From IMG/VR virus record IMGVR_UViG_3300028844_005216, positions 1 through 64,000 of that record: a stretch of DNA of 64,000 nt; one strand, written 5' to 3'. The notes under the pieces are model-generated. The model saw nothing but the letters and a program-made list of their open reading frames with translations, did no database searches and was not told the origin of the DNA. The translations under genes were made by a program, and so were the position numbers. This stretch comes from a virus. Positions 1 to 9,535 of this stretch are shown here, in pieces (position 1 is the first letter of the stretch; each line of letters begins with the position of its first letter).

Positions 1-3000
1 TCGATTATTAGAAACCACATATGGTCTGGCATCAATCATGTTTCGCAGAGCATAGATCTTTCCAGACGGGCTCTTGTATTCAGGAATTTCACTGTACTTA
101 ATATCTGCTGCAACAACACTCAAAATGTCACCAGCAATAGAAATCCCAGATTCATTATATCCAGTAATCGTCTCACCGATAACGAATTCTGGAACAGAAA
201 CCCCGATGGGTCCGCGAACATCCTGAAGACGCATCTTTGCAACACCGCTTGTATTGGCATACTCAAGGACGTATGCAGTAGTTCCGTTGTTTGCCTTAAC
301 TTCCATTCCTACCGTAAATCCAGACTGGTCGGGGGCATGATTGAGGGTCAAGTCGGTGGTGTACTGATATGAGTCAACCGAGAAAAATCCGGGGGAATCA
401 AGTTCTTCAGTCTGTGTCAGACTCTTTGGATTATCAACTCGCTCAAAGCGATCAAAGATGACAAGAACATTTCCTGAAGGAGCATCTACATCCGTCTTCA
501 AAATAAGTGATGCATTATCGTAGAAAGAATCTCGTTGACCGTTATCCAGAATAAATGAAGAGGTGATGTCCAGTTGAGTATTGGCAATATCTCCATCTAT
601 GGTGTTAACACCAGAGTTTTCTATTTTATGAATGACCTTATGGATCTTGAACACATCAGGCTTTCCGATAGAAAATCGCGAACCTGCTGCATTTGAATAT
701 GTCCCCTTTTCAAACATAACATGACCATTAGCGTAATCAGTTAGGGATGATGTCGAAGGTATTCCAGAATATGTCGTATTCGCTTTTACTAATCTCTTGT
801 AGGCTGGATATGCTTCAATTGCCTTCACCGTATAGAGAAGAACATATTCTTGACCCGAAACAAAATTAAATCCAGCAGTCGTAACGGCTATATTGAAACT
901 ACTAGTAGTTTGAACTTGCGTAATCTTATTGGTCAAAACCACCCCAGTAGTCCGATTCACGAGGGTGTAATTTTTCTTCAATTCGATTGGGTCAGTAATT
1001 ATATCATTCGTATACGGATAAGGAAGAGGTCTGTCGAAGAACTTATAATCCCCATCCGAGTTACCCACAACAAAGGTCAAATCAGGGGTGTTATCCCCAG
1101 ACTGTTGCGAATATTCTGTGTAGTAAAATTCAGTGTTTCCCGAAAAACCTGTATCCAAAGAACCGTGTGCGACAACAGACTTTACTGCACTTCTTCCGAT
1201 ATCAAAGAGAAGAGCGTCTTCCCCTGCCGGAGCATTTCCATGTCGATTGTAACCTGTGTCACCATCAACACGATTACCATAAACCCGATCCGTCAACTTG
1301 TCTTTTGGTTTTCCTACAACACCAGAAATGGGATCAATATTCCACGATTGGTTTAAAACAGCAGGATATTGAGATGCACCTGTAGCAGAGATGTTCTGAT
1401 TATATACAACAGAACGGGCTTGAGACATGGGTAGGTTAATCGTATAGGAATCGCCAGATTTAGGAATTTGGGCAAAGTCAGAATCAACAATAACAGTTCC
1501 GGGCTTTGAATATCCAAACCGAGAACTGTAACTTTCCGTTGCATCGGAATTTGTTCCAATATAATCAATAATGGTTTTGGGTGGAGAGTTTCCTAATCGA
1601 ATTGTTCCGCCAATATACGAACCATTCCATGCGGCAGAACTATACGAATCCAAAACAACTGATCGGCTTGGGCTAACATTTCCTGTGGTTCTATACAATT
1701 GTCCGTCCAGAGTGGAAGTCGTAGATACCGGAATCGAGTAGGTATTATCAATAACAATCTCAGTTGCCGCGACTTCAAGCACTGGAATAAAATCGACATT
1801 AAAATACTCCCTTGAAGCAGGATATCCCGTAACCGAAATTTGATCATCTGTCGTGATTCCGTGTGACACTGATGCAAAGTTGAAACGTGTATACCCCTCG
1901 GAATTGGAGGACACCTCTGTGAGGTCAATAACATTATCTACGGAAACTGTATTCGCAACATTTGCACTCTTGAAATCACCCAAATACAAATCATATGAGT
2001 ATCCGGGTCTTGACGCGGAGTTGGAAGCATTCGTGGCTTCAACATCATAAAGAAATTGAGTTGGTCTTGCCGTCCCAACAAGCGTAGAAGCCCACTTCCA
2101 TTCATCAGTTAGACTGTATCTCTCAACCATGTCCTTTGGAACAGAATGAATTGATACCGCAGCACCTCTCTGACCGTAATCATCAGTTGATACATGAACC
2201 CCCGCTCCAGACCCAACAACAAAAAGCCCATTTGCATTTTCAGGATTTGTTGCATTTATGGTATCCGCTCGATCATGCACAATTACATAATTGTCGCCAT
2301 AGGTGTTATTGATTTGTATATTTTCCTTGATGGTATCTCTACCCTTTTTAATATCAAAGGCACTATTGAAATTCAAACTATGACGATAGCCACCAACATA
2401 AGCAACACCTTGGTTCATGTGGGCAGATATAATAGGATTGTCTTTCGTTGTCTTATTTCTTAGTTGAAGATTATATCGTTCTACAATATAATTTCCACTT
2501 TCTTCAAAGGTTCTTTCAGCCATCTTTTTGCCAAGAAGGTTGTAAATATTTTGACCCGCATTTGTGTCAGAAACAAGAATGTTACCATTCTGAATTCTTG
2601 CAATTTCAATAAAATTATGAACACCCTCTTCTGTTATAGTAGAACCATCTCCAATTTTTACGAGGGTTAATACTATTTTATATCTATCAGCGCCGGGAGC
2701 AGAATAATTGGAATAGTTTGCTGCCGGGTCCAAGGTTTTAGGATCGTCCGTGATCAGTTTTTCTTCAACAATATACCCGACTCGATAAGTACAATCATCG
2801 GAATATTTTGAAAGGGTAAGGCTCCCTCCAGTAGATTGAACAAAAATACCCTTCCAGTAATACACGCCAGCGGCTACGCTTAGCTGAGTAGATGTTCCAT
2901 AATGAGTAGACACTCCCGCAGCAGTCTGATTCATTGCTCTTACACGATATTTTGTAATGCCACTAGTCTTATCTATAACGCTGAGAAGTTCTCCCGCCAA

Positions 3001-3435
3001 AAAGCCATCAGTATTTACATCATCAGGCTCTCCACCATCCCACTTAAAATAAATTGTATTCGGATCATTATTTTCTGATGCAATAACACTCGTGATCGTT
3101 GCAGTTCTTGCTCCAACCGTTTGCGTTGTTGCAGGTTTACTAAGACCTGTTCCGGGCATGATTGTACTGATTCTTACAGGAGATCCCTCAAAGGTGGGCT
3201 GAATCGCAAGCCACTTCGTATCGCTTCGATCATAATTAATTTCACCACCAGAAATCAAAGAACCATCTTTAAACATATGGGAACTTACATTCTTTATCTG
3301 GTTTTGTAGAAGTGTTTGTATTTGCGTAAGCTCTCGGGCCTGAACAGATCTACCCGGTCTAAACAGAAGGCGATAATAATTATCGTCTGGAGTAAAATCG
3401 TCATAATATGGAAATCTGTTAAAGTCGATAGGCAT
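1..3435 (-). CDS. Large virion structural protein, DUF4815-type N-terminus (partial)
   Basis: The frame is open from an ATG at 3435 to the window edge, so at least 1,145 residues are present and the C-terminus is missing. The N-terminus carries NRFPYYDDF (residues 6-14) and FRPGRSVQARELTQIQ (25-40), the signature start of the DUF4815 proteins that sit next to gp8 in marine T4-like phages. The rest is long, Ser/Thr/Asn-rich and beta-strand-like, with no enzymatic motif I recognise. Its place after gp8 corresponds to the gp9/gp10 region of T4, so a baseplate-periphery or fibre-attachment role is inferred. A TCTAAATA late-promoter-like element lies 27 nt before the start. Confidence 0.85.
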   Translation of the reverse strand, partial: MPIDFNRFPYYDDFTPDDNYYRLLFRPGRSVQARELTQIQTLLQNQIKNVSSHMFKDGSLISGGEINYDRSDTKWLAIQPTFEGSPVRISTIMPGTGLSKPATTQTVGARTATITSVIASENNDPNTIYFKWDGGEPDDVNTDGFLAGELLSVIDKTSGITKYRVRAMNQTAAGVSTHYGTSTQLSVAAGVYYWKGIFVQSTGGSLTLSKYSDDCTYRVGYIVEEKLITDDPKTLDPAANYSNYSAPGADRYKIVLTLVKIGDGSTITEEGVHNFIEIARIQNGNILVSDTNAGQNIYNLLGKKMAERTFEESGNYIVERYNLQLRNKTTKDNPIISAHMNQGVAYVGGYRHSLNFNSAFDIKKGRDTIKENIQINNTYGDNYVIVHDRADTINATNPENANGLFVVGSGAGVHVSTDDYGQRGAAVSIHSVPKDMVERYSLTDEWKWASTLVGTARPTQFLYDVEATNASNSASRPGYSYDLYLGDFKSANVANTVSVDNVIDLTEVSSNSEGYTRFNFASVSHGITTDDQISVTGYPASREYFNVDFIPVLEVAATEIVIDNTYSIPVSTTSTLDGQLYRTTGNVSPSRSVVLDSYSSAAWNGSYIGGTIRLGNSPPKTIIDYIGTNSDATESYSSRFGYSKPGTVIVDSDFAQIPKSGDSYTINLPMSQARSVVYNQNISATGASQYPAVLNQSWNIDPISGVVGKPKDKLTDRVYGNRVDGDTGYNRHGNAPAGEDALLFDIGRSAVKSVVAHGSLDTGFSGNTEFYYTEYSQQSGDNTPDLTFVVGNSDGDYKFFDRPLPYPYTNDIITDPIELKKNYTLVNRTTGVVLTNKITQVQTTSSFNIAVTTAGFNFVSGQEYVLLYTVKAIEAYPAYKRLVKANTTYSGIPSTSSLTDYANGHVMFEKGTYSNAAGSRFSIGKPDVFKIHKVIHKIENSGVNTIDGDIANTQLDITSSFILDNGQRDSFYDNASLILKTDVDAPSGNVLVIFDRFERVDNPKSLTQTEELDSPGFFSVDSYQYTTDLTLNHAPDQSGFTVGMEVKANNGTTAYVLEYANTSGVAKMRLQDVRGPIGVSVPEFVIGETITGYNESGISIAGDILSVVAADIKYSEIPEYKSPSGKIYALRNMIDARPYVVSNNR

Positions 3436-3461
3436 TTATGCTGGTCCCTTTAAGTCTTTAA

Positions 3462-3469
3462 TATTTAGA
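3462..3469 (-). promoter_or_regulatory. Late-promoter-like element TCTAAATA
   Basis: On the minus strand this reads TCTAAATA, one base from the CTAAATA/TATAAATA elements found before other late genes here. It lies 27 nt upstream of the DUF4815-type gene. Its TAA is the stop codon of gp8. T4 late promoters consist of a TATAAATA -10 element without a -35 box. Confidence 0.5.
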
Positions 3470-5207
3470 ACTCAAAAACAAATTTAAACTGTTCTTTTTG
3501 ATCCGTTCGTCTAGTTATCGGAGAAATATTTTCATGATAAACGATTTGTCCTATATATTTAGCAACACTAGAAGGAACAACAGAATCTATAGGATGTTTT
3601 TGTGAATTTAATGGGTATTCAAAGTTATTAATATTTTGAGTGGAAATTCGTGCGCTGTCACCAAGTCTATTGTATATGATATCACCATTTGCAAATTGAC
3701 CCTGAACATCAATTATTGACAGATAACGATTCGGCAGTGAACCGCAGACGTTATAAACAAGACCAGAAGCGGTTTCAGTATTTAAATCCGCAGAATTATA
3801 AACTCGCTGATCTACCTGAAAATTGACCGTCTCAGAAGAACCAAAATACAAAGTAGTTCTCATGTCATATGAATCTCGACTAGCACGCCGACCTAGATGA
3901 GTATCTATCGGATTCCTAACAACACCAACCTGTCTATAGTCATTTCCATATCCAGAAAATATTCCGGTTTGATGGTCGCGAGCCACGATAGTTTGTGGTG
4001 CCACAATAACATATTTAGCGTTCAATTCAAAGAAGGTATTGTATCCATGACCACCACCAGAAGGGGGAATAATAAATTCAACATTTGCATTTGTTCCATT
4101 CGGGTGAACATCGGCTCCTGCTGATGTCGAATCATAAACTCCATTAATGATTACATTTGCACTAGTCCCGTTTGCATATCCTCTACCAATTAAAGAGGTT
4201 TCTATAGAAACAAGATTTCCTGCTGCATTAAGTTTTCCTATTCCCAAAAATCCTGCGCCACTTAAATCACCGTCAGGGGCATGTACCATTGGACCAATAA
4301 TAAACGAATCGCCATTAGCAACTTCGCTGATAGCAGCATCTAAAACTAAATTCGCTGATGTTTTTGTCGCACCATCTGGACCGGGAACACCATTGCTATC
4401 TACTTTGTAGTCTATTATTTTCTTATAAGTTCCCGTACCCATTCCGGTCGTTACAAAAAACGCAGAGTTATTGTAATAGTCATTCCAAGGAGCAAGCCCA
4501 GAGTCAGCAATAACCTTAATCTCATTCGACACCGTATTTGAATTGAGTGTTGTAAAAATTGTGGCGTTTGAGGCCATAGTCGAATACGACGTATTGACAA
4601 ATCCAGTTCCTCTATAATATTCACCAATTCCGTCTATGTTATTTGTGGGGATTGGGACGTGTATAATGCCCCCCATTCGGCTGCTGCTAGAAACATCTTG
4701 ATCGACAAAGGCAGGGATAACATTGGCAGTGGCAAATTTCACAAAATCAGATTCCCTGATCGTATACATATATTTCCATGCATATCCATCAGGCTCTCTA
4801 GTGATTCCCAAATTTTTATGGGTAGGCTTTGATGTTGAATTTGAATGTCCATTATTATCTAAACACTTATATACATCTCGGTTAGACGCTCCCGCCAAAA
4901 CATAATAGTCTGTGCCCAAGTCGGTGTTTGCATGATGAAATCTAGAATACGCAGTATCCGATGCCCAATCATTTCGCACAATACCAAGAGAAACTTCACT
5001 AGAAGTAATGCGAACCATTCCTGCCATATTATTCCAAATAGAATTGTTATATCCGTCAGTATCTTCTGGAGTAGGAGGAGAATTGTCATCCCCCCATTCC
5101 ACAACTTTTCCGACGTACAGATATAAATTCTCTGTCTTTGAACCAAAAACAGATGCGAATGTAAGCGCATTATATGTACTGAGTGTTTTTCCTATTAATG
5201 CAGGCAA
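3465..5207 (-). CDS. 8: Baseplate wedge protein gp8
   Basis: The 580-residue product has the gp8 pattern from end to end. The N-terminal part has GKVVEWGDDNSPPTPED and a W-N-M motif, the middle has EPDGYAWKYMYTI (compare T4 PGDGYVWEYLFEI), and the C-terminus has GQIVYHENISPITRRTDQKE, matching T4 EMIYMENRPPIIMAMDQTEE. T4 gp8 is 334 residues; the extra ~240 here lie in the middle (about 190-450) and are beta-rich. gp8 is a dimeric wedge component contacting gp6, gp7 and gp10. The start is a TTG, supported by AGGAG 7 nt upstream and by the ALIGK-type N-terminus; no in-frame ATG fits. Confidence 0.93.
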   Translation of the reverse strand: MPALIGKTLSTYNALTFASVFGSKTENLYLYVGKVVEWGDDNSPPTPEDTDGYNNSIWNNMAGMVRITSSEVSLGIVRNDWASDTAYSRFHHANTDLGTDYYVLAGASNRDVYKCLDNNGHSNSTSKPTHKNLGITREPDGYAWKYMYTIRESDFVKFATANVIPAFVDQDVSSSSRMGGIIHVPIPTNNIDGIGEYYRGTGFVNTSYSTMASNATIFTTLNSNTVSNEIKVIADSGLAPWNDYYNNSAFFVTTGMGTGTYKKIIDYKVDSNGVPGPDGATKTSANLVLDAAISEVANGDSFIIGPMVHAPDGDLSGAGFLGIGKLNAAGNLVSIETSLIGRGYANGTSANVIINGVYDSTSAGADVHPNGTNANVEFIIPPSGGGHGYNTFFELNAKYVIVAPQTIVARDHQTGIFSGYGNDYRQVGVVRNPIDTHLGRRASRDSYDMRTTLYFGSSETVNFQVDQRVYNSADLNTETASGLVYNVCGSLPNRYLSIIDVQGQFANGDIIYNRLGDSARISTQNINNFEYPLNSQKHPIDSVVPSSVAKYIGQIVYHENISPITRRTDQKEQFKFVFEF

Positions 5208-5234
5208 GACGTTTCTCCTGTTACAATACTTTAC

Positions 5235-5242
5235 TATTTAGT
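5235..5242 (-). promoter_or_regulatory. Late-promoter-like element ACTAAATA
   Basis: The minus strand reads ACTAAATA about 28 nt before the TTG start of gp8. The TAA inside it is the stop codon of the preceding gp7-position gene, the same arrangement as at 3462, 50850 and 53840. Confidence 0.5.
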
Positions 5243-8200
5243 ATTCTAAATTCCAATTGTTTGATCCCTCTGCATTTGGTGAAACTTCACCGTATGGATG
5301 GGGATGACTATTTCCCGAAATGGAAACAAAATCAATATCATAATTCGCTCCTCCTCCTGTATCCCGATCAAATACATACTTCAAATTCGTTATTCGTTTT
5401 GTTTTCCACGCAGCAGTTTCAGAAAGGTCAACTGTGTGATCGAACCGATCACCCGTAGTGCCGGTGTGATCTAGCTTCTGATCAAACATAGAGGTTTCAT
5501 TTCCATCAACATCCTTAAAGACAAGGTAAGAATCTTGGGACGAAGCCACCGAGCCTCGTTTTGTAAATCGGATTTTAAATGTATTATATGCAGCACCATC
5601 AAATTGAACTGCCGTGGATTTTTCCATGATCAGATTGGCTGTGCCACTTGTCGATGGGACAACAACCTGAATTTCATTATTTGAATCAGCAACACCATCA
5701 TATGAGGTCCAGACAAATCCAGAAGTATCAACAACATCACTTTGACGAACCCCACCGTCGTCCAAATAGAAATCCCAGCCGTCTGCTGTGTTTGCGAATT
5801 CCCATCTATACTTTTCAATATCGGGGCTTCCGCTCCCATCATCCTCTTTGTGATTCAAGTTGTCCTGAAGACCATACTTGTGTGCCAGATAACCTTCAAC
5901 CTTTGCAATATTGTTATTCGACAGTTTCTCATTGAAGACAAGAATTTCTGCAATATCACCATCCCAATCGTTGGTTCCATATGGATATACACTCTTGACA
6001 GGATTGCTGGAAGTTGCTGTCGCATTACCCGGAGCCCACTTTCCAATTGAAGTCACATGATTATTCTGGGACAACCAATCCATTCCTGAATTTTCTGAAA
6101 CAAAACCATCAAGACCAAGAATTTCTGAATTCGAGTATCGTCTTCCATCAATATGGAAATTCAAAACATCACCAATCGCATCGCCAGATGCAACCGCATT
6201 CACCGACACACCCACAATTCGGAAAGTATTGTTCGTTGTCGGAGATTCGTGTGTGAATGTTGCCGTCGTATCGGTTTCCATCGAATCCATACCAGCCGTT
6301 GAATTGACCACTGCTGCACGCAACGCACCATTGTCATCAATATCAGAACGATAACCAAGATTTATTGTTCCGGTTGCTCCTGCGGAATTATAAAGTGCAT
6401 CTTCATTTCCGGCATAACCCGAATTGAAAATCGTCGGACTGGACGTACCATATGATGCCGTGTTAATGCCAAGATTAGATTTAACAACAGCAAGAACCGT
6501 CCATGAATTTGCAACAGGTCTTGGTAGAGAGGGTGAACTCAATGTTCCCCCAACGAATCCACCCGAAGAATTACCACGAAGTTTAGACTGGAATCCTGAA
6601 GTTGATGGCTTGAAGTTTGTTGCGTCTCCGTATTCAAGAGCAATAGAATTTACAGATCCACCAATGGAACTATACTGATAAACATTGCCCGTATTCTTGA
6701 CCGTATTGGCAGAGAAGCGAATAGCAGGCTTTCCATTGATTGCATTGGCAACATACTGTGGGTGATAGAATATTCCACCATGAGTATTTGCATAGACATG
6801 GTGCTTATTCAGACTTTGGTCAAACCAAGAAATAACATTAGAACCACTCAATCCAGTTTCAATGTATGGTGAGGGTGTATGCTGCCCCCACACGGTTCCG
6901 TGTGATGCCGAATCATATTCTTCAAGCATGAAGCCGTCAAAATGATATGTCGTTAAATTTCCTGTTGCTTGGTCATGAGAATCTCTGTCGGGCAACAAAA
7001 TTCTAAATCCGGCGCGGGTGTGTGGATATGCCGAAAGATCAACAACCATCGCATGTCTTTTCCATGTGTTCTCGGAGTCAAATGATTCAAAATATGATGG
7101 TCTTGATGTTCCATTTCCAACTTCCACCGAAGTATCTGCCCCGGCTGTATTTCCAAGTGCTGTGTATAGACCAAAGGAATTCGTTTGTGTTGCGTCATCC
7201 TTTGTTGTGTTACTCGTCTTGGCATAGACACTGAATAACCACTTTTTGTGTGATTCGATGACGATTGGATGATGAACGTCGTCATCCATATTTTTAAAAT
7301 CCCCAGAACCAAATATATTAGTATCCGTAGAATCAATCGGAAAATCAAAGGATGGAGAGGTGCTTGTATGTTGATCAATTATCTTTAATGATCGTTTCCC
7401 AACATACACATCATCAGATTTTGCGATAACGTCTACGCCTGCTGAGATAGTTTCTAGTGCATAATCTTCATCTAAATCCTCAAAGTTACTAAACGCAACA
7501 GGAAAACGATTTCTCTCGGTTCCGTATGTTCCGTTTGCGGTAGAATCTCCATACCCTCGATACTCAACATTCTGCGGAGAAATCGCATCGGCTCTCCACC
7601 ATGCAGACAGAGAGTCTAATTGGTTTGGACTGAAAGTATCATTGAGATGCCCTTCAGAAGAAACGCTGATCGGAACATCAGACTCACTGACCTTAGTTCC
7701 AAACATTTTCATTCCGGCAGGATGAACTGTATCTTTTACGATCCTACCATATCCATTGGCAGTTCCCATCTGTTGCTTTGTGCGAATATCATATGCAGAT
7801 AGTTGCCAGTAATAATTGTCTTGAAGATTTGAAGATACCGAAAGCAAACTTCTGGAATTTTCCAGATAGGCTCCTGTGCGATTCCCCTCTTGTGTCTGAA
7901 GAGCTGTCATCTCATCCAAAGAAATATAATCAATTTCAGTTATTCCTTGTGAGTATGCAGCACCATCTCCGGGCTCGTTGACCTTGAATGTTGGAACAAT
8001 ATATGTTGTGTTGAATGGTAACTTAGTATTACCATCCAATGCTTTTTGCAATGAATTGAATTTCCCCTGAGTTCCTGTCGGCAAGTCAATGCGACCACCA
8101 TTCCCGTAGCTATTTGAATCGTATGGTCCGGTTGTAGTCTTTTGATCTTCAACGCCACCAAAATAACCAACGTAAGTATAAAATTGATCGTCTATAGATT

Positions 8201-9515
8201 GCTTATGAGACACGAACCAGAATGGATTGTCATATGTATTCGCATACGAATCCGAACCTAATATTCTAAAATCATGTCGATATGCAGTAATTCCAGCAGA
8301 AAATCGGTTTCCGTTCGCAACAGAAAATGAGGAATTACCACCAAGATCTCGGGCTCGAACAGTCATTCTGTATAGATTATCCGGGCTACTAATTCCAAGG
8401 AGGTCCGAATGAACAAAATGTCTCATGTCACTATACGCAGTGGCATCGGTTAAATCATTATTGCCAATCTGCAAAGCGCGAGAGTTAAACAATGCACTAG
8501 CAGAGTTTCCAACCATTTTAATTTCGCCGGTTCCGGGTCCGGTTGTATGCCACAATCCAGTATTTGAATATGCAATATTTGATGTTCCCCAAGGAGGATT
8601 GTTACTGGTAGATTGGTTGAACTTCCGACCATCATACAAAGAGACTAAAGAGTTGGCAGAGTGATAATCATATGATTCATAATAATGAATTTGCTTGGTT
8701 TGGGGAAGCGTAATAACCTTCTTAATAGAGGTGTTGGTCGTGGCTCCATCCATGTAATACAAATTTTCATGAATTTTAAAATCACCAAAGACACTGGTCA
8801 AATACACATAAGCATATGCCCTGCCATGCTCTAAGAACTTTCGGCTATCATGAATACTCGTATTTCCAACAGCCCCGCTTGTTTGGGTTGTTGAATTAGG
8901 AATGTTTCCTACAACAAAACTGTCGCTACTGTCCCTTACAACTTGAACATATTCAACTGTTGCATATGCACCAGACTCCGAACCTACAATTTTTTTATTT
9001 GATATGTCATTTATGTTTTCGGTATATGTGGTCTTGAGTCTTGATCGTTTTACATATTCACCACCACTCGCGACCAGCACATCTGTGCCGGGATAATAAA
9101 TTTCAATTTCTTCATTATAAAGAAGACGAAATAACGCCCGGAAAGAATCTTCTGTGCCTACTGCCTGATAAAACTGGATGAGGTTTTTATACAGAGTGGC
9201 TTTGTTTGTTCCATTATACAATTCTTGAGGAAACGAATAGGCGTATTCTTTCCTAAACGATTCGACAAAATGATCGAAATCCGTTCGATCAACATCATTG
9301 ATATCTTGAATTAGTTTTGATGCAGAATCGAACCCATAGTAATATACACCGCTTCCAGCAGACGTTTCTAAAACAGAATTGTTTGAAGCGAATTCATAAT
9401 ACTTTTCAATGAAGGTTATGAATTTCGGATGGTCTTCCCGAACAAACGCCGGAACGTGTTGGGAAACCAGAAAAGACGTTTGATGTGAATTTGCCGTTCT
9501 GTTGATGGGTGACAT
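5238..9515 (-). CDS. Giant gp7-position baseplate protein with LamG-like adhesin region
   Basis: This 1,425-residue protein sits between gp6 and gp8, where T4 has gp7 (1,032 residues). Residues 1-165 (VPAFVREDHPKFITFIEKYY and following) are the conserved N-terminus of marine T4-like baseplate proteins. Residues ~635-1215 look like a concanavalin/LamG-type sandwich: it opens with SLSAWWRADAIS, continues with NVISWFDQS and INGKPAIRFS, and closes with AEILVFNEKL and EGYLAHKYGL. Inside it, about 690-840, is a carbohydrate-binding-module-like stretch (VGKRSLKI ... FDGFMLEEYDS). The last ~200 residues form a further beta domain. A baseplate role is firm from context; glycan or receptor binding is inferred. 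Confidence 0.85.
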   Translation of the reverse strand: MSPINRTANSHQTSFLVSQHVPAFVREDHPKFITFIEKYYEFASNNSVLETSAGSGVYYYGFDSASKLIQDINDVDRTDFDHFVESFRKEYAYSFPQELYNGTNKATLYKNLIQFYQAVGTEDSFRALFRLLYNEEIEIYYPGTDVLVASGGEYVKRSRLKTTYTENINDISNKKIVGSESGAYATVEYVQVVRDSSDSFVVGNIPNSTTQTSGAVGNTSIHDSRKFLEHGRAYAYVYLTSVFGDFKIHENLYYMDGATTNTSIKKVITLPQTKQIHYYESYDYHSANSLVSLYDGRKFNQSTSNNPPWGTSNIAYSNTGLWHTTGPGTGEIKMVGNSASALFNSRALQIGNNDLTDATAYSDMRHFVHSDLLGISSPDNLYRMTVRARDLGGNSSFSVANGNRFSAGITAYRHDFRILGSDSYANTYDNPFWFVSHKQSIDDQFYTYVGYFGGVEDQKTTTGPYDSNSYGNGGRIDLPTGTQGKFNSLQKALDGNTKLPFNTTYIVPTFKVNEPGDGAAYSQGITEIDYISLDEMTALQTQEGNRTGAYLENSRSLLSVSSNLQDNYYWQLSAYDIRTKQQMGTANGYGRIVKDTVHPAGMKMFGTKVSESDVPISVSSEGHLNDTFSPNQLDSLSAWWRADAISPQNVEYRGYGDSTANGTYGTERNRFPVAFSNFEDLDEDYALETISAGVDVIAKSDDVYVGKRSLKIIDQHTSTSPSFDFPIDSTDTNIFGSGDFKNMDDDVHHPIVIESHKKWLFSVYAKTSNTTKDDATQTNSFGLYTALGNTAGADTSVEVGNGTSRPSYFESFDSENTWKRHAMVVDLSAYPHTRAGFRILLPDRDSHDQATGNLTTYHFDGFMLEEYDSASHGTVWGQHTPSPYIETGLSGSNVISWFDQSLNKHHVYANTHGGIFYHPQYVANAINGKPAIRFSANTVKNTGNVYQYSSIGGSVNSIALEYGDATNFKPSTSGFQSKLRGNSSGGFVGGTLSSPSLPRPVANSWTVLAVVKSNLGINTASYGTSSPTIFNSGYAGNEDALYNSAGATGTINLGYRSDIDDNGALRAAVVNSTAGMDSMETDTTATFTHESPTTNNTFRIVGVSVNAVASGDAIGDVLNFHIDGRRYSNSEILGLDGFVSENSGMDWLSQNNHVTSIGKWAPGNATATSSNPVKSVYPYGTNDWDGDIAEILVFNEKLSNNNIAKVEGYLAHKYGLQDNLNHKEDDGSGSPDIEKYRWEFANTADGWDFYLDDGGVRQSDVVDTSGFVWTSYDGVADSNNEIQVVVPSTSGTANLIMEKSTAVQFDGAAYNTFKIRFTKRGSVASSQDSYLVFKDVDGNETSMFDQKLDHTGTTGDRFDHTVDLSETAAWKTKRITNLKYVFDRDTGGGANYDIDFVSISGNSHPHPYGEVSPNAEGSNNWNLEY

Positions 9516-9535
9516 AATATATCAAACACTCCTAG

